A stretch of 32,719 nt of DNA from Flavobacteriales bacterium (GTDB lineage: Bacteria; Bacteroidota; Bacteroidia; NS11-12g; UBA955), in NCBI GenBank assembly GCA_002737625.1, contig NSIB01000015.1, positions 1 through 32,719 of the forward strand, written 5' to 3'. The translations under genes were made by a program, and so were the position numbers. The notes under the pieces were generated by a model. The model saw nothing but the letters and a program-made list of their open reading frames with translations, was not told the origin of the DNA and searched no databases. Positions 1-9,060 of the stretch are shown one piece after another. Positions within the stretch are counted from its first letter, which is position 1; every line of letters begins with the position of its first letter.

Positions 1-701
1 ATCTGACCACACATTTGCATCAACTCATTGAGTTGTTTTTCCAGGAGCCATTTTTCTCCGTCGGGGCCCCGGCCGTAGGCCGGGGGATCCAACAAAATCC
101 CATGGTACGTCTTCCCACGCCTCACCTCGCGCTGCACAAACTTAAACGCGTCCTCTACCACCCATCGAATCCCGTCCAATCCGCTCTCCTCCATATTTTC
201 ACGACTCCATGAAACCACCTGTTTTACACTGTCCACGTGTGTGACATCAGCACCCGCAGCACAAGCCGCCAAAGAAGCCCCTCCCGTATACGCAAACAAA
301 TTCAATACCCTTGGCTTCTCTTCCTTCGGAAACGTTTTTACCTTTTCGTATATCCAATCCCAATTCGCCGCCTGCTCCGGAAACAATCCCACGTGCTTAA
401 ACGACGTTAATCCCAATCGGAATTTCAACGACAATCCTCCCTGCTGATACTGAATCCACCAACGATCGGCCATGCCCGGCTTTAAATACCACTGGCCCTT
501 CTCCGCATCTGCCCCCGCCGCTTTTGCAAAGCTGGCGTGAGCCAACTTCTGCCATTCCTGCTCATCCAAACTCTTATCCCAAATGGCCTGGGGTTCGGGA
601 CGACGTAATATCCATTTGCCAAATCGCTCCAACTTCTCAAATCCACCCGCATCGATCAACTCGTAATCTTTCCAGGCGGTTGGACAAATCCGCTGACTCA
701 T
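1..701 (-). CDS. Class I SAM-dependent methyltransferase (RlmI/YccW-like), 3' end truncated by the window
   Basis: Open minus-strand frame from ATG at 701 to the window edge: MSQRICPTAWKDYELIDAGGFEKLERFGKWILRRPEP...VLNLFAYTGGASLAACAAGADVTHVDSVKQVVSWSREN...GILLDPPAYGRGPDGEKW. Contains the SAM motif (NLFAYTGG) and a DPPAYG motif. Start overlaps the parC stop (ATGA). Confidence 0.85.
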   Translation of the reverse strand, partial: MSQRICPTAWKDYELIDAGGFEKLERFGKWILRRPEPQAIWDKSLDEQEWQKLAHASFAKAAGADAEKGQWYLKPGMADRWWIQYQQGGLSLKFRLGLTSFKHVGLFPEQAANWDWIYEKVKTFPKEEKPRVLNLFAYTGGASLAACAAGADVTHVDSVKQVVSWSRENMEESGLDGIRWVVEDAFKFVQREVRRGKTYHGILLDPPAYGRGPDGEKWLLEKQLNELMQMCGQ

Positions 702-3454
702 AATAAATTCAATTGTGGTGATCCATCACCGCCCAAAATCACATTCCCATCATTGTTGGGTTTATCTGGCCCTTTATCAACAACCTTCGTTTCGATGTTT
801 GAATTGCCAGAATCCCCTCCGGTTTCAGGACCGTTTTCATCGATATCATTGACGTCCATTGCGTCAGTATCCCCTTCAGATTCAAACTCTTGTGGAGCAG
901 GTGTCAATTTTCGTGTAATCACCGGCGCCTCGCCCACTTTATCGCTCTTCAACACCACCTTCTTCACCTTGTCCTGACTCAAACGATTGCCCAACACCTT
1001 CCAGCCCTTCACATCCATAAACCCATCCAACACCAACATTTCAACCACCTTTTCCCCGTTCTTCTTCTCCGTTGTTAATTCTACTTGGGCACCCACCGAA
1101 GTACTCGCAACCAACAATTCAGAACCTTTTTCTTCGCCGATGAATGGGAATTTCTTACCCATCGTTAACGTTTCAATCAAGAAGCGTTTCACATAATGAA
1201 ACTTGGATTTACCCTCGATATAAATCACCTGAATCACCTGACCTGCAAAATGTTTTTGAATAAAATAGACCGTATCTGGCTCAAAACGGTTGATCAATTC
1301 ATAGTTCGACAATTCGTAATGACCGTCTTTGTAAATAACCAAAACCTTATCATCGCCTTCAAATTCGCCCAAGAACTGACCCTTTGCATCGCCGTTCAAT
1401 CTACCCGTCATATCGTCCCACCAAATCTTCACTCCGCCCAAAGTTGATCCGCCCTTTTCCTTCAAATCCACCCGTTTAATCGGATATTTTGTAATTTGAT
1501 TTCCCCGAGCGCTCTTTCCTTTGATCGCCAAATTTGAAAAATCATATTCGATGCTCTTAATCCTCGCATTGGCCATCGCACTCATATGCAACGTAACACG
1601 CTCCGCCTCTCCATTGGGGTTGGCAGAGAAATACAATATCGTGGACTTGGGATGATCGCTCGAGAACACATATTCCTTCTCACGAATCAATCCCGTAGCA
1701 TTGAAACGTTTTGCCATGACTTTCTTGGCTTCTCCGTCCCAATAAATTACATTATAAGTAGTTCGTTCATCGTTTTTGCGCCATACATCTATGTGGATCA
1801 GATCCTTACCATAGAAATATTTATCCGTCACCTTGGCGATGCTGTATTTCCCATCTTCCCTAAACGCAATGATATCGTCAATGTCTGAGCAATCACAAAT
1901 AAACGTTTCTTTCTTTAACGATGTTCCGATGAAACCTTCCTTCAAATTGGCGTACAACTTCACATTGGCCACCGCAACAACATTGGCCTCAATGGTATCA
2001 AATGCGCGAATTTCTGTCTTCCTCTCTTTGCCCGTACCAAACTTCTTCAGCAAGCGCTTGTAATAATCCACCGCATAATCCACCAAATTTTCTAGGTGAT
2101 TATTCACCTCAACAATATCATCCTCCAGCCCTTTAATATACTCATCGGCCTTAAAACTATCAAACTTAGAAATCCGTTTAATTTTGATCTCCGTTAACCG
2201 AGCGATATCGTCCTGCACGATTTCCCTACGGAACAAACTCTTATAGGGCTCAAGTCCTTTTTCGATGGCCGCCAACACCGCTTCCCAAGTCTCACACTCT
2301 TCAATGTCGCGATAGATTCGCTTTTCGATAAAGATTTTTTCCAACGAGGAGAAATGCCATTTGTTCTCTAATTCACCCAACTCAATCTCCAGTTCCCTGC
2401 GCACCAAATCCAAAGTGTTTTGGGTTGAGGCTTTAAGAATGTCGTTCACCCCCATAAACTTCGGCTTATCCTCGTGAATCACACAAGCCAATGGCGAAAT
2501 ACTCACTTCGCAATCCGTAAACGCATACAAGGCATTGATAGCCAAGTCTGGACTGATCCCCGGCGCCAATTGTATCTCAATTTCAACATTCCTTGCCGTA
2601 TTGTCGATGACTTTCCTAACCTTAATCTTTCCGTTATCGCTCGCTTTGATAATGCTCTCAATGATCGATCCCGTGGTGGTTCCGAAAGGAATTTCCTTGA
2701 TCAACAACGTAGATTTATCCTTTTCCTCAATCTTGGAACGAACCCGAATCCGAGACCCCTTCCTGCCTTCGTTGTACATCGAAAAATCCGCGTACCCACC
2801 CGTAGGGAAGTCAGGCAACATATTCACTTTCCGTCCCCGCAAAATATCAATACTTGCCTCGCATAATTCAATAAAATTGTGAGGCATAATTTTCGTACTC
2901 AATCCCACCGCAATCCCTTCCACACCTTGCGCCAACAACAAGGGAAATTTCATCGGCAATGTAACCGGCTCACGCTTTCTACCGTCGTAACTCAACTGCC
3001 AATTCGTGGTCTTTTCATTAAACGCCACTTCCTTCGCAAACGCACTCAATCTCGCTTCAATATACCTAGGCGCAGCCGCACTATCCCCTGTCCTTATATC
3101 GCCCCAATTTCCTTGGGTATCAATCAACAACTCCTTTTGGCCCAAATTTACCAAGGCATCGCCAATCGCAGCATCACCATGGGGGTGATAGGCCATGGTC
3201 GACCCAATGATGTTCGCCACCTTGTTGTAACGACCGTCGTCCATCTCATACATCGCATGTAAAATCCTGCGCTGCACAGGCTTTAACCCGTCCTCCAAGG
3301 CTGGAATTGCACGCTCTAAAATTACATAACTCGCATACTCAACAAACCAATCCTTGTACATCCCACCCACGGCACGCACCTCGCCCAGATAACCCGTAAC
3401 GCCAGTCCCAGAAACTTCCTTCTGTGGTGATTCCAAATCTTCATCGTGCTCCAT
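698..3454 (-). CDS. parC: DNA topoisomerase IV / gyrase subunit A
   Basis: 918 aa; LERAIPALEDGLKPVQRRILHAMYEM, YHPHGDAAIGDALV, AAPRYIEARLS (catalytic Tyr region), acidic low-complexity C-terminal tail. Confidence 0.93.
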   Translation of the reverse strand: MEHDEDLESPQKEVSGTGVTGYLGEVRAVGGMYKDWFVEYASYVILERAIPALEDGLKPVQRRILHAMYEMDDGRYNKVANIIGSTMAYHPHGDAAIGDALVNLGQKELLIDTQGNWGDIRTGDSAAAPRYIEARLSAFAKEVAFNEKTTNWQLSYDGRKREPVTLPMKFPLLLAQGVEGIAVGLSTKIMPHNFIELCEASIDILRGRKVNMLPDFPTGGYADFSMYNEGRKGSRIRVRSKIEEKDKSTLLIKEIPFGTTTGSIIESIIKASDNGKIKVRKVIDNTARNVEIEIQLAPGISPDLAINALYAFTDCEVSISPLACVIHEDKPKFMGVNDILKASTQNTLDLVRRELEIELGELENKWHFSSLEKIFIEKRIYRDIEECETWEAVLAAIEKGLEPYKSLFRREIVQDDIARLTEIKIKRISKFDSFKADEYIKGLEDDIVEVNNHLENLVDYAVDYYKRLLKKFGTGKERKTEIRAFDTIEANVVAVANVKLYANLKEGFIGTSLKKETFICDCSDIDDIIAFREDGKYSIAKVTDKYFYGKDLIHIDVWRKNDERTTYNVIYWDGEAKKVMAKRFNATGLIREKEYVFSSDHPKSTILYFSANPNGEAERVTLHMSAMANARIKSIEYDFSNLAIKGKSARGNQITKYPIKRVDLKEKGGSTLGGVKIWWDDMTGRLNGDAKGQFLGEFEGDDKVLVIYKDGHYELSNYELINRFEPDTVYFIQKHFAGQVIQVIYIEGKSKFHYVKRFLIETLTMGKKFPFIGEEKGSELLVASTSVGAQVELTTEKKNGEKVVEMLVLDGFMDVKGWKVLGNRLSQDKVKKVVLKSDKVGEAPVITRKLTPAPQEFESEGDTDAMDVNDIDENGPETGGDSGNSNIETKVVDKGPDKPNNDGNVILGGDGSPQLNLL

Positions 3455-3598
3455 CTTGCGACTTCAAATCAAGCCAAAATACAGCAATAAAACCCAACAG
3501 TTTATTCACATTCAATCGTTTAAAACCCATTTTTGTCTCCTGAGAACTGATACCCATCGATATTAGAGATTCAATATGACAAAAAGTCAGTTTTTTTG

Positions 3599-3606
3599 TA
3601 TCTTTG
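3599..3606 (+). promoter_or_regulatory. Bacteroidetes-type -7 box TATCTTTG upstream of the sigma54 activator gene
   Basis: Exact TAnnTTTG match, 18 nt before ATG at 3625. Confidence 0.55.
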
Positions 3607-3624
3607 TAAATAGGAACGAAGCGC

Positions 3625-4881
3625 ATGGATATCCAACATATCAAACAGAGATTCAGTATTATTGGGCACTCACCATTATTAACAACGGCATTAGAAACGG
3701 CAATCAAAGTGGCTCCAACCGACATGAATGTACTGATTCTTGGAGAGAGTGGGGTAGGTAAAGAAAGCTTCAGTAAAATCATCCACCACCTGAGTGCAAG
3801 AAAACACGCACCCTTTATTGCTGTAAACTGCGGCGCAATCCCAGAAGGGACAATAGATTCCGAACTGTTTGGACACGAAAAAGGATCATTTACCGGGGCT
3901 ACGGACAAGCGAAAAGGATATTTTGAAACAGTGAGTGGCGGAACCATTTTCCTCGATGAAGTGGGTGAACTTCCCTTGAGTACGCAAGCGAGATTGTTGC
4001 GAATTTTGGAGAATGGAGAATTCATTAAAGTAGGAAGTTCTGTTGTTCAAAAAACCGACGTGCGTGTAGTAGCTGCCACCAACAGAGACTTGCTAGAAAG
4101 GGCGCGACAAGGTAAATTTAGGGAAGATTTGTATTATCGATTGGCTACCGTACCCATACGTGTTCCAAAATTGAGCGAGCGCAAAGAAGACATTTATCTG
4201 CTGTTTAGAAAATTTGCATCGGACTTCGCCGAGACCCACCATAGCCATTTGCTCGAGCTCACCGAAGCGGCGCAACAACTTCTGATCAGTTACCCTTGGC
4301 CCGGCAATGTACGTCAGCTAAAAAATGTGACAGAACAAATTTGTGTGCTCGAATCAGGCTCTAGTGTTGACGAACACACCATCGCAAAATATATTCCGCA
4401 CATTGAACAACCGCCCTTACCCGTGCTATTGGGGAAAATTGATGGCACAGAAGGAATGAGCGAAAGAGACATTTTTTACAAAGTACTTATCGATATGAAG
4501 CGCGATGTTAACGACCTTAAAAAGGTAGTTTTTGGACTCCTGGAAGGGAATCTCGATGCGCGTCAGTCCATGAGCAACACCATGCCTAACACCCCGGCAA
4601 CACCCCATGTTCCCGCAACCATTGTCAATCCTGTATATTCCGAATCCAATAACGCACCCAACCCCATCATCATTCATCATGAAGAGGAGGACGATGATGA
4701 TTTCCAGGACGCCGAAAGCTACCCATCTGCGCAAACGCTGAGTTTGGAAGCCCAAGAAATTGAGATGATCAAACGAGCTTTGGTAAAAAACCATGGCAAA
4801 CGCAAGAAAGCCGCCGATGAATTGGGCATTTCGGAGCGCACATTGTATCGAAAAATCAAACAATACGAATTGGAAGACTAA
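3625..4881 (+). CDS. Sigma54-dependent AAA+ activator with Fis-type HTH, no N-terminal receiver domain
   Basis: Walker A GESGVGKE, GSFTGA loop, GGTIFLDEVGELPL, WPGNVRQLKN, C-terminal KRKKAADELGISERTLYRKIKQY helix-turn-helix. Confidence 0.93.
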   Translation: MDIQHIKQRFSIIGHSPLLTTALETAIKVAPTDMNVLILGESGVGKESFSKIIHHLSARKHAPFIAVNCGAIPEGTIDSELFGHEKGSFTGATDKRKGYFETVSGGTIFLDEVGELPLSTQARLLRILENGEFIKVGSSVVQKTDVRVVAATNRDLLERARQGKFREDLYYRLATVPIRVPKLSERKEDIYLLFRKFASDFAETHHSHLLELTEAAQQLLISYPWPGNVRQLKNVTEQICVLESGSSVDEHTIAKYIPHIEQPPLPVLLGKIDGTEGMSERDIFYKVLIDMKRDVNDLKKVVFGLLEGNLDARQSMSNTMPNTPATPHVPATIVNPVYSESNNAPNPIIIHHEEEDDDDFQDAESYPSAQTLSLEAQEIEMIKRALVKNHGKRKKAADELGISERTLYRKIKQYELED

Positions 4882-4884
4882 GTC

Positions 4885-5418
4885 ATGAAAGTCCTTGCAA
4901 ATCCATATAAGTCACTCCACTTTGTGCTGCTATTTCTGGCCGTAGCCGCAAGCGGGTGTAAACCGTTTTGGAAATTTTACGATTTTAAAGGGGCTAATAT
5001 CCCTGCCGACATCAATACGTTTTCAGTAACTTTTTTTAGCAACGAAGCTCAGCTCATCAATCCGCAACTGAGTATGAATTTCACTGAAAAACTTAAGTCG
5101 AAGTTTCAAACCGAAACAAGATTGGGGATGGTTTCTGCCAGTGGCGACTACCAATTTGCCGGTAGCATCACCGATTACAGCGTAATTCCTGCTTCTTTGA
5201 ATGCCGATATTGGGACCGCACAAAACCAATTCAATATCAAAGTTCGCGTGGAGTTCACTTGCGAAAAATATCCTGAAAAGAATTTTTCCCGGGACTATTC
5301 GTTCTTTAAACTGTTCGATGCAAGCGCATCGTTTCAAAGTGTGGAGGAAGGACTTTCCGCCGAAATCCAAACCCAAATTGTACAACAAATTTTTGCCGCA
5401 GTGGCATTGGACTGGTGA
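4885..5418 (+). CDS. lptE: LptE-like LPS assembly lipoprotein
   Basis: Lipobox AASGC; YDFKGANIPADINTFSVTFFSNEAQLINPQLS...YQFAGSITDYSV resembles the Bacteroidetes LptE family; lies between the sigma54 activator and secG. Confidence 0.82.
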   Translation: MKVLANPYKSLHFVLLFLAVAASGCKPFWKFYDFKGANIPADINTFSVTFFSNEAQLINPQLSMNFTEKLKSKFQTETRLGMVSASGDYQFAGSITDYSVIPASLNADIGTAQNQFNIKVRVEFTCEKYPEKNFSRDYSFFKLFDASASFQSVEEGLSAEIQTQIVQQIFAAVALDW

Positions 5419-6551
5419 ATCAACAAGAAATCAATCATATCATCCAACAACCCCAAGAAATCAATGCAGCTTCTGCAAGTGAGTTGATCGCCTTATGTGA
5501 AAAATACCATTGGTTTTCCGCACCCCATACCCTCTTGGCGCACTATTTTTCCCGTACCAACGACTTTAGAAAAGAGGAATGGCTCACCCGAGCCGCCAGC
5601 CGTATTCACAATCGCGAATGGTTGTATTATTTCATGCAACCCGCCATGTCCACTGAATCAATTCAAAAGAACGTAATCCCTATTTCAACAACACCGGAAA
5701 TTACCCAAGCGGAATCAACCAATACTGAATTCATTTCCCCAGAGTCACCCAATATAGTAGCAACCATTTCCAAAATGTTTATCCCAGAAACATCAGTCAC
5801 TGAATCAACTTCCATACCACCTAAATATCCCGAAACCCCGCTCAGAGAATTGCCTTTTAAAACACCGGAAATTCCCAATTTTACCGCGCTTTTCCAACCT
5901 GCGGAAGAATATGACATTGCCAAGGCAATGGGCACAACATTCAATTTTGAACCCGTTGAATTCAATCCGAGCCCAGATGAAATAGAATCCCCCCGCCCCA
6001 AACAACTTAAACCCTACAACCTGGAAGAGTTTATTTCTTTGGGATTGATAAATAACGAGGAAGCAGATACCCATGTTTCAGAAAGCAACGAGTCTGATGA
6101 AAGTCCCACTTCTGAAGCACTAGATTTCTATGATTGGCTGGAAAGCAAAAATACGAAATCCGTCTCCAGCAATTCAACAAACATCAATAGCACCAATGGC
6201 AGTGGTTCTTTGGAACAGTCAAAACAAGCCACCACAAACGAGAACGCCGTCCACGAGACAAATAAACCCCTACCAAATTTGGACAAATTTGGGCTCATCA
6301 ACCAATTCATAGAAAAGCAACCCAGCATCAGCCGTCCCAAACAGGAATTTTATTCCCCGGAGCGCGCCATGAAGAGAAGCGAAACCTTTTCACCCGCCAT
6401 TGTTACCGAGACATTGGCCAATATTTTCCGAACCCAAGGGCACTTTGAAAAGGCCATCATTTCCTATCAAAAACTGCAGTTGAAATTCCCAGAAAAAAGT
6501 GCTTACTTTGCATCCCTTATCGAACAAACTAAAAAAGAACAAAACCAATGA
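5415..6551 (+). CDS. Hypothetical protein with a long disordered Ser/Thr/Glu/Pro-rich middle and a C-terminal TPR-like motif
   Basis: GTG start overlapping the lptE stop (GTGA); C-terminus VTETLANIFRTQGHFEKAIISYQKLQLKFPEKSAYFASLIEQ. Confidence 0.75.
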   Translation: MNQQEINHIIQQPQEINAASASELIALCEKYHWFSAPHTLLAHYFSRTNDFRKEEWLTRAASRIHNREWLYYFMQPAMSTESIQKNVIPISTTPEITQAESTNTEFISPESPNIVATISKMFIPETSVTESTSIPPKYPETPLRELPFKTPEIPNFTALFQPAEEYDIAKAMGTTFNFEPVEFNPSPDEIESPRPKQLKPYNLEEFISLGLINNEEADTHVSESNESDESPTSEALDFYDWLESKNTKSVSSNSTNINSTNGSGSLEQSKQATTNENAVHETNKPLPNLDKFGLINQFIEKQPSISRPKQEFYSPERAMKRSETFSPAIVTETLANIFRTQGHFEKAIISYQKLQLKFPEKSAYFASLIEQTKKEQNQ

Positions 6552-6847
6552 ATTGGATATTGATTATCGGAATTATTGCAGCCACATTATTGATGCTTAT
6601 CATTTTGGTCCAAAACCCAAAAGGCGGCGGATTGGCTTCAAATTTCTCTCAAGGAAATCAATTGTTTGGCGTTGAAAAAACTACCAACGTTGTCGAAAAA
6701 ATCACCTGGGGCGGTGCCCTATTATTGGTGGTAATTTCATTGGTTGCTGCCTCTTACAATAGCGAAAAGACCAAGTCTCAAAAAGGCAATGGAAAAGCGC
6801 GTACTGAGCAAGGCCCAGCTTTGCCAGATGTAAAAGCAGGTAAATAA
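6548..6847 (+). CDS. secG: Preprotein translocase subunit SecG
   Basis: MNWILIIGIIAATLLMLIILVQNPKGGGLASNFSQGNQLFGVEKTTNVVEKITWG; two TM segments and VQNPKGGG motif; overlaps previous stop by ATGA. Confidence 0.92.
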   Translation: MNWILIIGIIAATLLMLIILVQNPKGGGLASNFSQGNQLFGVEKTTNVVEKITWGGALLLVVISLVAASYNSEKTKSQKGNGKARTEQGPALPDVKAGK

Positions 6848-6889
6848 TACCTGATCCCCTTATTTATTGCGATCGCAACGTGTTGTCGA

Positions 6890-7567
6890 TCACTTCGCAG
6901 ACAAAGTAACCGTTTCTCGATCGGGCTTCGCATAGCTCAAACGGCTCAACCAGTTCACTCCAACGTATCCGTCTACCCCTATCGATCCTACCGATTTTGC
7001 CTTTACGAGATCCACACTTCCGTCGTTCGTAATCAACGCATCCTCTATTTCAACGTACACCACCTTTCCTATCACTATTAGTGTTCCATTGCATTCCACA
7101 CGATGGAACCCTTGCAACTCCAATCCAATTTTGATTGCACTCTCAGCCACAAACGGCGCTGTAACCCCATCTCTGTATTGCGTATCAAGACCAACAGCCT
7201 CAAACTCAGAGATTCCGCGCTCATATCTCGCTGAAGCCTGGTGAGCCTGCCGGTAAATTCCTTCCCCTACAGAATTCAAAGTATAACTGCCCGTGGCTTG
7301 AATATTCTGCCATGTATGTCGGTCTACACTATCCGGACGAATCACCATCCCCAAATAAGGCGGATTGGCACCCACATGAAAAATCGAATTAAAAACGGCC
7401 AAATTCTCTTCTCCTTCTGCACTTCGAGTACCCACCAAATTTAACGCTTTGATACCTGGCATCGAATTGATTAGCTGGGTTCGAAACCGCTGCTCCATTC
7501 CAGAAAAATCCTCTGTCCGATAAACGCTGTTTTTACTTTCCATTATTTTATGATTGATCGATGGCAC
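6890..7567 (-). CDS. Flavin reductase-like (FMN-binding split barrel) protein
   Basis: GTRSAEGEENLAVFNSIFHVGANPPYLGMVIRP...TGSYTLNSV; flavin-reductase-like fold signature. Start could be 7567 or the internal Met near 7543. Confidence 0.75.
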   Translation of the reverse strand: MPSINHKIMESKNSVYRTEDFSGMEQRFRTQLINSMPGIKALNLVGTRSAEGEENLAVFNSIFHVGANPPYLGMVIRPDSVDRHTWQNIQATGSYTLNSVGEGIYRQAHQASARYERGISEFEAVGLDTQYRDGVTAPFVAESAIKIGLELQGFHRVECNGTLIVIGKVVYVEIEDALITNDGSVDLVKAKSVGSIGVDGYVGVNWLSRLSYAKPDRETVTLSAK

Positions 7568-7570
7568 AAA

Positions 7571-8254
7571 TTACGTGCGCAAACTCCCCATTCCTCCATC
7601 AACTGCCATCACTTGACCCGTAATCCAATCGCTGCCATCGCCAAGTAAAAACAAAACCACAGAGGCGATATCATTGGGTTCTCCAATACGCTGCAGGGGA
7701 TGTCTTTTGCCACTGGCTTCCACTTTTTCGGGGGTAGAGAGCAACCTCGACGCCAGATCGGTATTCACCAAGCTCGGTGCCACCGCATTCACACGTATCT
7801 GAGGTGCCCATTCGGCAGCCAAACTGCGCGTTAAACCTTCAATGGCTCCTTTGGCCATGGCGATGCTCGCATGGAACGACATTCCCGTTTGAACCGCCAC
7901 GGTACTAAACAAAACTACAGAGGCTTTTCCAGCCAACTTCATACCCGGCAAACACGCTTGTAGGGCTTTCACCGCACCCATCGCATTGAGCTCAAAATCG
8001 GCGCGAAACTCATCCAATTTCAGACCTCGAAAGGGCTTCAAATTGATACTTCCCGGAGCGTACACTACTCCGTGTATTTCTGATGGCAGACCCGGTGGCA
8101 CTTCATCTGAAACCGCATCCCATGCAATACCCACAGCACCTGCGGCTGCTTTACCGCTTCTAGACACCGACCAAACACTATGTCCTTGCGATACCAACCC
8201 GTCTACTACAACAGACCCAATGCCCCTACTTCCTCCGAAAACTATATAATTCAT
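7571..8254 (-). CDS. SDR-family oxidoreductase
   Basis: NYIVFGGSRGIGSVVVDGL (TGxxxGIG-like), SIAMAKGAIEGLTRSLAAEWAPQIRVNAVAPSLVNT, DWITGQVMAVDGG. ATG at 8254 preferred over the upstream alternative at 8269. Confidence 0.88.
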   Translation of the reverse strand: MNYIVFGGSRGIGSVVVDGLVSQGHSVWSVSRSGKAAAGAVGIAWDAVSDEVPPGLPSEIHGVVYAPGSINLKPFRGLKLDEFRADFELNAMGAVKALQACLPGMKLAGKASVVLFSTVAVQTGMSFHASIAMAKGAIEGLTRSLAAEWAPQIRVNAVAPSLVNTDLASRLLSTPEKVEASGKRHPLQRIGEPNDIASVVLFLLGDGSDWITGQVMAVDGGMGSLRT

Positions 8255-8380
8255 ATAATGAAGAAACAAAGTTGCATCGGTTAGGTTTTGAATCTGAGGA
8301 AAACCTCAATATGAAAATCATCCCATTCCGATAAACAAACTAACTCCGTGGCGATTTTCACAAATAAAAAAATATTTTAA

Positions 8381-8415
8381 TTGTATATCGCTTTTGTATA
8401 TCTTTGTAATATATC
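8381..8415 (+). promoter_or_regulatory. Candidate operator: three 13-bp-phased repeats TTGTATATC / TTGTATATC / TAATATATC over the toxin-antitoxin promoter
   Basis: Copies at 8381-8389, 8394-8402 and 8407-8415, each exactly 13 bp apart; TATCTTTG -7 box at 8399-8406 lies inside. Confidence 0.5.
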
Positions 8416-8435
8416 TAATTTTGGAGGACCGAAAA

Positions 8436-8711
8436 ATGAAATCGTACAAAGAATTAAAGAAACCAGACATCGTTATGATATCCTTAAAATTACCTCGTTA
8501 CCTACTGTCGGAAATAGACCGTCTATCCGATGGCCTTGCGCTGTCGCGCAACAAATTCATCGTCGAAACCTTAGAATCGCGCAACAAAAGCCTCATAGAA
8601 AATCAAACCCGTATGCAATTGGTTGCCGAAGCCAAGGTCATTTACAACAGCTCCAAAGAAGCCTTGGAGGAGTTTGATGCCATGGAGGAGTTAACCGAGG
8701 ATGAATCATGA
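8436..8711 (+). CDS. Ribbon-helix-helix antitoxin (MazE/CopG-like)
   Basis: VMISLKLPRYLLSEIDRLSDGLALSRNKFIVETLESRNKSL is a ribbon-helix-helix pattern; directly precedes MazF; GGAGG at 8423-8427 before ATG at 8436. The 8394 start in the ORF track is a TTG within the promoter. Confidence 0.85.
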   Translation: MKSYKELKKPDIVMISLKLPRYLLSEIDRLSDGLALSRNKFIVETLESRNKSLIENQTRMQLVAEAKVIYNSSKEALEEFDAMEELTEDES

Positions 8712-9055
8712 TTACCAAGCCGTTTGAAATCTATCTGGCCAACCTCAACCCGAAAAAGGGACATGAAGTGGGCAAAACCCGACCGGTGGTTGTTATTCAT
8801 AGTCAATTGATTGAAGGACTGCTGACCACATCCATCATTTGTCCGATCACCACCCAATTATCTTCCGCAACATTGCTACGCGTACACATTCCGTTTCAAG
8901 ATGCTGCAACAACCGGCCTCTCCGAGCCTAGTGATGTCATCGTGGATCAAATTCGAAGCATCGACAACCAGCGACTGATCAAAAAATTGGGAGAACTACC
9001 CAGCGTACAAGTGGAGCAACTTCAAAAAAGTTTGCAAACTATTTTAGCCGTTTAA
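8708..9055 (+). CDS. MazF/PemK-family endoribonuclease toxin
   Basis: FEIYLANLNPKKGHEVGKTRPVVVIHSQLI...ICPITTQ...VIVDQIRSIDNQRLIKKLGEL; ATGA overlap with antitoxin stop. Confidence 0.92.
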   Translation: MITKPFEIYLANLNPKKGHEVGKTRPVVVIHSQLIEGLLTTSIICPITTQLSSATLLRVHIPFQDAATTGLSEPSDVIVDQIRSIDNQRLIKKLGELPSVQVEQLQKSLQTILAV

Positions 9056-9060
9056 GCCAA

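Noticed and set aside
3441-4025. 194-aa minus-strand ORF antisense to the sigma54 activator
   Set aside because: Shadow ORF opposite a strongly recognisable AAA+ gene; no recognisable domain.
6867-6878. Palindrome TTGCGATCGCAA between convergent secG and flavin reductase genes (HIP1-like core)
   Set aside because: Single short palindrome; no evidence of abundance in this window and no U-tract to call a terminator.
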